Shown here: in pieces, positions 1 through 5,415 of the stretch | Numbering within the stretch: the stretch's first letter is position 1 | Layout of the letters: every line of letters begins with the position of its first letter | Source of the DNA: Burkholderiaceae bacterium | Lineage (GTDB): Bacteria; Pseudomonadota; Gammaproteobacteria; Burkholderiales; Burkholderiaceae_C | Length of the DNA stretch: 5,415 nucleotides | Assembly: GCA_017853735.1 (NCBI GenBank) | Contig: JAFMJA010000191.1 | Span: forward strand, 1 to 5,415 | Direction: 5' to 3' | The notes under the pieces: generated by a model | What the model saw: the letters and a program-made list of their open reading frames with translations, nothing else | What the model was told of the DNA's origin: nothing | The model's database searches: none | Translations under genes and position numbers: made by a program

Positions 1-1
1 G

Positions 2-2452
2 GCCTACAAAAAGTCAGCCCGTATCGTGGGCGACGTGATTGGCAAGTACCACCCGCACGGTGACCAGTCGGTCTACGACACCATTGTGCGCATGGCGCAA
101 GACTTCTCCATGCGCCACATGCTGGTCGATGGCCAGGGCAATTTTGGTTCGGTCGACGGCGACAACGCCGCCGCCATGCGCTACACCGAGATCCGCCTGG
201 CCAAGATCGCCCATGAAATGCTGGCCGACATCGACAAGGAGACGGTGGACTTCGGCCCCAACTACGACGGCTCGGAAAAAGAGCCCCTGGTGCTGCCCAG
301 CAAATTGCCCAATCTGCTGATCAACGGCTCGGGGGGCATTGCGGTGGGCATGGCCACCAATATCCCACCGCACAACCTCAATGAGGTGGTCGATGCCTGC
401 CTGCACCTGCTGCGCAACCCTGCGGCCGATATCGAAGAGCTGATGGAGATCATTCCGGCGCCTGACTTTCCTACCGCCGGCATCATCTATGGCATGAGCG
501 GGGTGCGCGATGGCTACCGCACCGGCCGCGGCCGGGTGGTGATGCGTGCGCGCTGCCATTTTGAGGACATCGACAAGGGCCAGCGCCAGGCGATCATCGT
601 CGACGAGCTGCCCTACCAGGTAAACAAGAAGACCCTGCTGGAGCGAATTGCCGAGCTGGTGCACGAGAAAAAGATCGAGGGCATCAGCCATATCCAGGAC
701 GAGTCCGACAAATCGGGCATGCGGGTGGTGATCGAGCTCAGGCGCGGCGAACTGCCCGAGGTGGTGCTCAACAATCTGTACAAACAGACCCAGTTGCAGG
801 ACACCTTTGGCATGAACATGGTGGCCCTGGTCAATGGCCAGCCCAAGCTGTGCAACCTCAAGGACCTGATCGAGGTGTTTCTCGACCACCGGCGCGAGGT
901 GGTGACACGGCGCACCGTATTCAATTTACGCAAGGCGCGCGAGCGCGGCCATGTGCTCGAGGGCCTGGCGGTGGCGCTGGCCAATATCGATGAATTCATC
1001 GCCATCATCCGCAATGCCCCCACCCCACCGGTGGCCAAGGCCGAGCTGATGGCCCGCGCCTGGGACAGCAAGCTGGTGCGTGAGATGCTCACCCGTGCCC
1101 GCGCCGATGGCGGGGTAGTCAATGCCGACGATTACCGCCCTGACCAGCTCGACCCCCTGCTGGGACTGGGCGCTGACGGGCTGTACCGGCTGTCGGACAC
1201 CCAGGCGCAGGAAATCCTGCAGATGCGTCTGCAACGCCTGACCGGGCTGGAGCAGGACAAGATCGTGGCCGAATACAAGGAAGTGATGGCCGAGATCGAG
1301 GACCTGCTCGACATCCTGGCCAAGCCTGAACGGGTGGCCATCATCATCAGCGATGAACTGACCGCCATCCGGCAGGAATTTGGTCAGACCAAGCTGGGCG
1401 CGCGGCGCAGCGAGATTGAGCACAACGCGCAGGACCTGGCCACCGAAGACTTGATCACCCCCACCGATATGGTGGTTACCCTCAGCCACAGCGGCTACAT
1501 CAAGAGCCAGCCCTTGAGTGAGTACCGCGCACAGAAGCGCGGCGGTCGCGGCAAACAGGCCACTGCCACCAAGGAAGACGACTGGGTGGACCAGCTCTTC
1601 ATAGCCAACACCCATGATTACATCCTGTGCTTCTCCAACCGTGGCCGGCTCTACTGGCTCAAGGTATGGGAAGTGCCCGAAGGGTCGCGCGGCTCGCGTG
1701 GCCGCCCGATCGTCAACATGTTCCCCCTGGTCGAGGGCGAAAAGATCAATGTGGTGCTGCCGCTGACTGGCGAGTTCCGCAGCTTTCCGGCCGACCACTA
1801 TGTGTTCATGGCCACCTCCATGGGCACCGTCAAGAAAACCGCCCTCGACGAATTCAACAACCCGCGCAAGGCCGGCATCATTGCGGTGGATCTGGATGAG
1901 CATGACTTTCTGATTGGCGCAGCCCTCACCGATGGCCAGCACGATGTGATGCTGTTTTCCGACGGCGGCAAGGCGGTACGCTTTGACGAGAACGATGTCC
2001 GCCCCATGGGCCGTAACGCGCGCGGTGTGCGCGGCATGATGCTGGAAGACGGCCAGAGCGTGATCGCCATGCTGGTGGCCGAGGATGAGCAGCAAAGCGT
2101 GCTGACTGCCACCGAAAACGGCTACGGCAAGCGCACCAGCATCACGGAATACACCCGCCATGGTCGGGGTACTAAGGGCATGATTGCCATCCAGCAGAGT
2201 GAGCGCAATGGCAAGGTGGTAGCCGCCACCCTGGTGCATGCCAACGACGAGATCATGCTGATCACCGACAAGGGCGTGCTGGTGCGCACCCGGGTGGCTG
2301 AGATCCGCGAGCTTGGGCGCGCCACCCAGGGCGTGACCCTGATCGCCCTGGACGATGGCTCCAAGCTCGGCGGTTTGCAGCGCATTGTGGAAAACGACGC
2401 CAACCCATCCGAGGAAGAACCTGGCAGCGAGGGCGAGGAAGGCCAGGCCTGA
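2..2452 (+). CDS. gyrA: DNA gyrase subunit A, 5'-truncated by window edge
   Basis: This is the DNA-cleaving subunit of gyrase, which with GyrB (not in the window) introduces negative supercoils using ATP. The frame is open from base 2, and the first visible residues, AYKKSAR, align with E. coli GyrA from Ala62, so about 61 residues are missing. The 816 visible residues plus those give about 877, against 875 in E. coli. The catalytic tyrosine is in AAMRYTE (codon 182-184, Tyr122). The quinolone region HPHGDQSVYD places Gln at 83 (65-67) and Asp at 87 (77-79). The DNA-intercalating Ile174 lies in GIAVGMATNIPP (338-340). Tower and coiled-coil domains follow, then the beta-pinwheel C-terminal domain with its GyrA box QKRGGRG at 1532-1552. 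The tail is acidic: 8 of the last 20 residues are Glu or Asp. ParC is unlikely because the GyrA box is canonical and the sequence is GyrA-like throughout. The promoter and true start lie outside the window. Confidence 0.98.
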   Translation, partial: AYKKSARIVGDVIGKYHPHGDQSVYDTIVRMAQDFSMRHMLVDGQGNFGSVDGDNAAAMRYTEIRLAKIAHEMLADIDKETVDFGPNYDGSEKEPLVLPSKLPNLLINGSGGIAVGMATNIPPHNLNEVVDACLHLLRNPAADIEELMEIIPAPDFPTAGIIYGMSGVRDGYRTGRGRVVMRARCHFEDIDKGQRQAIIVDELPYQVNKKTLLERIAELVHEKKIEGISHIQDESDKSGMRVVIELRRGELPEVVLNNLYKQTQLQDTFGMNMVALVNGQPKLCNLKDLIEVFLDHRREVVTRRTVFNLRKARERGHVLEGLAVALANIDEFIAIIRNAPTPPVAKAELMARAWDSKLVREMLTRARADGGVVNADDYRPDQLDPLLGLGADGLYRLSDTQAQEILQMRLQRLTGLEQDKIVAEYKEVMAEIEDLLDILAKPERVAIIISDELTAIRQEFGQTKLGARRSEIEHNAQDLATEDLITPTDMVVTLSHSGYIKSQPLSEYRAQKRGGRGKQATATKEDDWVDQLFIANTHDYILCFSNRGRLYWLKVWEVPEGSRGSRGRPIVNMFPLVEGEKINVVLPLTGEFRSFPADHYVFMATSMGTVKKTALDEFNNPRKAGIIAVDLDEHDFLIGAALTDGQHDVMLFSDGGKAVRFDENDVRPMGRNARGVRGMMLEDGQSVIAMLVAEDEQQSVLTATENGYGKRTSITEYTRHGRGTKGMIAIQQSERNGKVVAATLVHANDEIMLITDKGVLVRTRVAEIRELGRATQGVTLIALDDGSKLGGLQRIVENDANPSEEEPGSEGEEGQA
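2435..2442 (+). promoter_or_regulatory. Ribosome binding site of serC inside the end of gyrA
   Basis: The sequence GAGGAAGG is a good Shine-Dalgarno match ending 9 bases before the serC ATG at 2452. It lies in the codons for the acidic GyrA tail. The gyrA stop and serC start overlap as TGATG (2450-2454), sharing one base. This arrangement typically lets a terminating ribosome restart on the next gene, so SerC synthesis is probably coupled to GyrA translation. The motif and overlap are seen directly; the coupling is inferred. Confidence 0.75.
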
Positions 2453-3543
2453 TGCACAGGCCTTACAACTTTTCTGCCGGCCCGGCTGCCTTGCCGGACG
2501 AGGTGCTGGCCCAGGCCGCCAGCGAGATGCTGGACTGGCACGGCAGCGGCCTGAGCGTGATGGAGATGAGCCACCGCAGCAAGGAGTTCATCGCCATCCA
2601 TGAGCAGGCCCTGGCCGACCTGCGCGAGTTGCTGCAGATCCCGAACGAATTCCGCATCCTGTTCATGCAGGGCGGTGGCATTGCCGAAAACGCGATAGTT
2701 CCGCTCAATCTGTCGCGCGGCCAGAAAGCGGATTTTGTGGTCACTGGCGGCTGGAGCCAGAAGTCGCAGAAGGAAGCGCGGAAGTATTGCGATGTGCATA
2801 TCGCCGCCAATGGCGACGCCGAGGGCTACACCAGCCTGCCTGCGCCCGCCCAATGGAATGTGCGTGCTGACACGGCCTACGTTCATATCTGCTCGAACGA
2901 AACCATCCATGGGGTGGAGTTTCATACCCTGCCCGATCTGAAATCCCTGGGTTGCGATGCCCCCCTGGTGGTCGACTTCTCCTCCCAGGTTGCCTCGCGG
3001 CCGGTGGACTGGTCGCGCGTCGGCCTGGCATTTGGCGGCGCGCAAAAAAATCTGGGTCCTGCTGGACTGACCCTGGTAGTGGTGCGCGATGCGCTGTTGG
3101 GGCAGGCTCTTCCAGTTTGCCCCAGCGCCTTTGACTACCGGGTGGTGGCCGACAACGATTCGATGTACAACACCCCGCCGACCTATGCCATCTACATCGC
3201 TGGCCTGGTGTTTCAATGGCTCAAGCGCCAAGGCGGTATCCGCGCCATGGAAGCGCGCAATGTGGCCAAGTCCCAGCTGCTCTATCAGGCTATCGACAGC
3301 TCGCAGCTGTATGTCAACCAGGTGGCGTCCAACTGTCGCTCGCGCATGAATGTGCCTTTCTTTCTGCGCGACGAAGCCTTGAACGAGGCCTTTCTCGCTG
3401 CCGCCAAGGCCGCTGGCCTGCTCCAGCTCAAGGGCCACAAGTCCTTGGGTGGCATGCGTGCCAGCATTTACAACGCCATGCCAATCGAAGGCGTGCAAGC
3501 GCTGGTCGATTTCATGCGCGATTTCGAACGCACACGAGCGTAA
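2452..3543 (+). CDS. serC: Phosphoserine aminotransferase
   Basis: SerC is a cytosolic PLP enzyme. It converts 3-phosphohydroxypyruvate plus glutamate to phosphoserine and 2-oxoglutarate, the second step of serine synthesis, and in many proteobacteria also makes 4-phosphohydroxythreonine for vitamin B6. The 363 residues match the usual length of about 360. The start ATG gives the family N-terminus RPYNFSAGPAALP and has a good Shine-Dalgarno. Expected residues are present: substrate-binding His41-Arg42 (MSHRSKE), Trp101 (TGGWSQKS), Thr151 (CSNETIHG), Asp175 (VVDFSS), the PLP Schiff-base Lys199 in GGAQKNLGPAG (codon 3046-3048), and Asn240-Thr241 (MYNTPPT), which reaches the neighbouring subunit's PLP. 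The Gln-Lys-Asn codons form a run of seven A (3044-3050), but the frame stays intact. The gene overlaps gyrA by one base and ends 4 bases before pheA. Confidence 0.98.
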   Translation: MHRPYNFSAGPAALPDEVLAQAASEMLDWHGSGLSVMEMSHRSKEFIAIHEQALADLRELLQIPNEFRILFMQGGGIAENAIVPLNLSRGQKADFVVTGGWSQKSQKEARKYCDVHIAANGDAEGYTSLPAPAQWNVRADTAYVHICSNETIHGVEFHTLPDLKSLGCDAPLVVDFSSQVASRPVDWSRVGLAFGGAQKNLGPAGLTLVVVRDALLGQALPVCPSAFDYRVVADNDSMYNTPPTYAIYIAGLVFQWLKRQGGIRAMEARNVAKSQLLYQAIDSSQLYVNQVASNCRSRMNVPFFLRDEALNEAFLAAAKAAGLLQLKGHKSLGGMRASIYNAMPIEGVQALVDFMRDFERTRA

Positions 3544-3547
3544 GCAC

Positions 3548-4645
3548 ATGACGCAACCCATCCAAACCGAAGCCCTGGCCTCCCTGCGCCAGCAGATTGA
3601 CGCCCTTGACCGGCAACTTCTCTCGCTGCTCAACCAACGCGCCAAGGTGGCCGAAGCCGTAGGCGACATCAAGCGCGCTGAGGGTTCGCCTTTTTTCCGG
3701 CCGGACCGGGTGGCCCAGGTGATCGAGAAAATCCAGGCTGCCAACCAGGGGCCGCTGCAAAACCAGCATGTGGCGGCGATCTGGCGCGAGATCATGTCGG
3801 CCTGCCTGGCGCTGGAAGCGCCGCAGCGGGTGGCGGTGCTCGGTCCCCAAGGTACCTTCTGCGAGCAGGCTGCCATCGAATACTTCGGCAGCGCGGCCGA
3901 GCTGATCTACTGCGCCAACTTTGACGAGGTGTTTCACGCCACGGCTGCGGGTACCGCGCAATTTGGTGTGGTCGGCATGGAAAACTCCAGCGAAGGGGTG
4001 GTGGCGCGCTCGCTCGACCTGTTCCTGCGCTCACCGGTGCATGTGGTGGGCGAAGTCAGCCTGATGGTGCGCCACAACCTGCTGCGCCAGGTGAATTCGC
4101 TCGAGGGCATCGAGGTGGTGCTGGCCCATCCCCAGGCCCTGGCCCAGTGCCAGAACTGGCTGGCCCAGCACCTGCCCCAGGCCGAGCGGCGCGCTGTCAC
4201 CAGCAATGCCGAGGGCGCCCGCCTGGCAGCCACCAACCCGGCCTGGGTTGGCCTAGCCAGTGAGCGTGCCGCCGCCCAGTTTGGCTTGCACATCGTGGCC
4301 CATGCGGTGCAGGACGAGGCCTACAACCGCACCCGCTTTGCGGTGATCTGCCTGCCCCAGACCCTGGCCACGCCCCCCGCCTCGGGACATGACTGCACCA
4401 GCCTGGTGGTCTCGGTGCCCAACCGCCCGGGGGCGGTGCACGACCTGCTGGTGCCGCTGAAAAATCATGGTGTGTCCATGACCCGCTTTGAGTCGCGCCC
4501 GGCCAAATCCGGTCAATGGGAATACTTCTTCTACATTGACCTTGAGGGCCATGTCAGCCAGCCACATGTTGCCAGTGCGCTCCAGGAATTGCAGGCCCTG
4601 TGCGCCTTCTACAAGGTGCTGGGCTCTTACCCGGTGAGCGCCTAG
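3548..4645 (+). CDS. pheA: Bifunctional chorismate mutase / prephenate dehydratase (P-protein)
   Basis: This enzyme converts chorismate to prephenate and then to phenylpyruvate, the committed branch to phenylalanine. It has 365 residues in three parts. The AroQ-type chorismate mutase spans about residues 9-91, with Arg14, Arg31, Lys42, Arg54 and the REIMSACLALE helix. The prephenate dehydratase domain spans about 94-275, with GPQGTF (99-104), ENSSEGVV (145-152) and the catalytic TRF motif (Thr262-Phe264). The ACT domain spans about 284-360, with GAVH (295-298) and ESRP (315-318), which in this family form the phenylalanine site for feedback inhibition. The ATG at 3548 fits best because the family's N-terminus starts there. 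The frame is open back to 3449, but that extension would read over the end of serC. The ribosome site is weak (GAG at 3536-3538), which suggests coupling to serC. With only 4 bases between the genes, a pheL-type leader attenuator is excluded. Confidence 0.97.
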   Translation: MTQPIQTEALASLRQQIDALDRQLLSLLNQRAKVAEAVGDIKRAEGSPFFRPDRVAQVIEKIQAANQGPLQNQHVAAIWREIMSACLALEAPQRVAVLGPQGTFCEQAAIEYFGSAAELIYCANFDEVFHATAAGTAQFGVVGMENSSEGVVARSLDLFLRSPVHVVGEVSLMVRHNLLRQVNSLEGIEVVLAHPQALAQCQNWLAQHLPQAERRAVTSNAEGARLAATNPAWVGLASERAAAQFGLHIVAHAVQDEAYNRTRFAVICLPQTLATPPASGHDCTSLVVSVPNRPGAVHDLLVPLKNHGVSMTRFESRPAKSGQWEYFFYIDLEGHVSQPHVASALQELQALCAFYKVLGSYPVSA

Positions 4646-4649
4646 GCGC
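4638..4649. repeat. 12-base perfect palindrome over the pheA stop codon
   Basis: GCGCCTAGGCGC is its own reverse complement and is centred on the TAG stop of pheA. It contains CCTAGG and the tetranucleotide CTAG, which is rare in many proteobacterial genomes. With no loop it could form only a cruciform or bind a symmetric protein. No T-run follows, so it is not a terminator. One 12-base palindrome in 5.4 kb is roughly what chance allows, so function is unproven. Confidence 0.4.
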
Positions 4650-4680
4650 AGGCCGGCTCCTGATCTGATTGTTGACGTTC

Positions 4681-5403
4681 ATGCAATTTCGCCAGCTCGG
4701 TTTGATCGGTTGCGGCTTGATGGGGGGCTCGTTTGCCCTGGCATTGCGCCGCGCCGGCCTGGTCGAGCGCGTGGTGGGCTTCAGCGCTTCCGAGCGCAGC
4801 CGTGCCCGCGCCCAGGCGCTGGGCGTGATCGATGCGGTGGCCGACAGCGCTGCCCAAGCGGCGCGGGGCGCTGACCTGGTGCTGCTGGCCGTGCCGGTCG
4901 GCGCGACCCAGAGCACCCTGCAGGCGATCGCACCCGAGCTCGCCGCAGATGCCTTGCTGATGGATGTGGGATCGACCAAGACCGATGTGGTGGCAGCAGC
5001 CCGCGCCACCCTAGGCGAGCGCCTGCCCTGCTTTGTGCCGGCCCATCCGATCACTGGCAAGGAGGTGGCCGGCATCGAGCACGCCGAGGCTCGCCTCTAC
5101 GACAACTGCCTGACCATCCTGACCCCGCTTGCCAGCTGTGGCGACGATCAGCTCGGGCGCGCCCGCGCCCTGTGGAGCGCGCTGGGCTGCCGCTTGCGCG
5201 AGCTCAGCCCCGAGGCGCATGACGATGCGTTTGCCGCAGTCAGCCATCTGCCGCATCTGCTGGCCTTTGCCTATGTCAATGGGGTGGTGGCCAGCCCGCG
5301 CGATCAGGATTACCTGTCATTGGCCGGACCGGGTTTTCGCGACTTCTCGCGCATCGCGGCCAGCGACCCCACGGTCTGGCGCGACATCCTGCTGGCCAAC
5401 CGC
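4681..5403 (+). CDS. tyrA: Prephenate/arogenate (cyclohexadienyl) dehydrogenase, 3'-truncated
   Basis: TyrA oxidatively decarboxylates prephenate (or arogenate) on the way to tyrosine, using NAD(P)+. The ATG at 4681 starts the Rossmann fold directly: GLIGCGLMGGS carries GxGxxG at residues 10-15. Other family motifs follow: DVGSTK (95-100, Ser98), HPITG (His122, which I equate with the catalytic His of the family), SHLPH (189-193), and GFRDFSRIAASDP with the likely carboxylate-binding Arg220. No chorismate mutase domain precedes it, unlike enteric TyrA. About 241 genuine residues remain, so some 50 C-terminal residues are lost, and whether it is fused to AroA, as in Pseudomonas, cannot be told. 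The frame is open to 5415, but codons 242-245 (RSEE) derive from adapter sequence. No Shine-Dalgarno is visible. In-frame TTG codons at 4669 and 4672 are alternative but less likely starts, bounded by a TGA at 4666-4668. Confidence 0.95.
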
Positions 5404-5415
5404 AGATCGGAAGAG
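5404..5415. other. Illumina adapter remnant at the sequence end
   Basis: The last 12 bases, AGATCGGAAGAG, equal the first 12 bases of the standard Illumina TruSeq adapter (AGATCGGAAGAGC). They sit exactly at the end of the sequence, inside an otherwise normal tyrA. This is an untrimmed sequencing artefact rather than genome. The true genomic sequence ends at about base 5403, give or take bases that may match the adapter by chance. Confidence 0.93.

Noticed and set aside
1..25. Adapter or other contamination at the left end
   Set aside because: The first bases encode AYKKSARI in frame with GyrA and fit the family exactly, so this end is genuine but cut mid-gene.
14..889. Minus-strand open frame of 291 codons at the left edge
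   Set aside because: It is opposite the gyrA catalytic domain, with typical shadow composition and no domain.
926..2239. Minus-strand open frame of 437 codons within gyrA, rich in His, Gly and Val
   Set aside because: The composition is that of a shadow of gyrA codons, there is no family motif, and the opposite frame is certain gyrA.
3449..3547. Longer pheA start giving 33 extra N-terminal residues
   Set aside because: The extension lies entirely over the end of serC in another frame and has a Cys/Lys/Ser-rich shadow composition. The family N-terminus fits the ATG at 3548.
2122..3876. Long open frame on the minus strand (584 codons) opposite gyrA, serC and pheA
   Set aside because: It crosses three well-supported genes on the other strand and shows no recognisable domain. 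Its length is explained by the GC-rich codon bias of the true genes, which suppresses antisense stops.
4646..4680. Terminator or attenuator between pheA and tyrA
   Set aside because: Only a 4-base-pair stem (CAGG/CCTG, 4649-4652 with 4659-4662) can be drawn and no T-run follows.
4672..4700. TTGACG as a -35 box for a tyrA promoter
   Set aside because: No -10-like hexamer lies at 16-18 bases spacing; the sequence there is GC-rich tyrA coding DNA.

Overview
The window is ordinary chromosomal DNA from a GC-rich proteobacterium. Its protein sequences and gene order point to Betaproteobacteria, order Burkholderiales, most likely Comamonadaceae (the GyrA sequence looks Acidovorax/Comamonas-like from memory; no search was run). 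All genes lie on the + strand in the order gyrA (5' end missing) - serC - pheA - tyrA (3' end missing). Coding density is close to 100%. The only gaps are 4 bases (3544-3547) and 35 bases (4646-4680), so no gene-free stretch exceeds 300 bases. I see no tRNA, rRNA, mobile element, CRISPR array, convincing promoter or convincing terminator.

Layout: 2-2452 encodes DNA gyrase subunit A from about residue 62 (E. coli numbering) to its natural stop. Its TGA shares one base with the ATG of serC (phosphoserine aminotransferase, 2452-3543). Four bases later comes pheA (3548-4645), a fusion of chorismate mutase, prephenate dehydratase and an ACT domain. After a 35-base gap, tyrA (prephenate/arogenate dehydrogenase) begins at 4681 and runs off the end of the window. 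The last 12 bases (5404-5415, AGATCGGAAGAG) are identical to the start of the Illumina TruSeq adapter and are almost certainly not genomic.

This is the left part of the known 'mixed-function supraoperon' of beta- and gammaproteobacteria (gyrA-serC-pheA-[hisC-type aminotransferase]-tyrA-aroA-cmk-rpsA). SerC supplies serine and, in organisms with the deoxyxylulose-phosphate route, a pyridoxal-phosphate precursor. PheA and TyrA compete for prephenate, leading to phenylalanine and tyrosine. The tight spacing implies co-transcription and translational coupling, and it leaves no room for a leader-peptide attenuator before pheA. Phe control is expected to act through the ACT domain.

I do not see a previously undescribed system. 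The points worth a second look are the adapter tail, Gln at GyrA position 83 in the quinolone-binding region, the absence of a hisC-type aminotransferase gene between pheA and tyrA, the cofactor-loop sequence of TyrA, and a few small nucleotide-level oddities.
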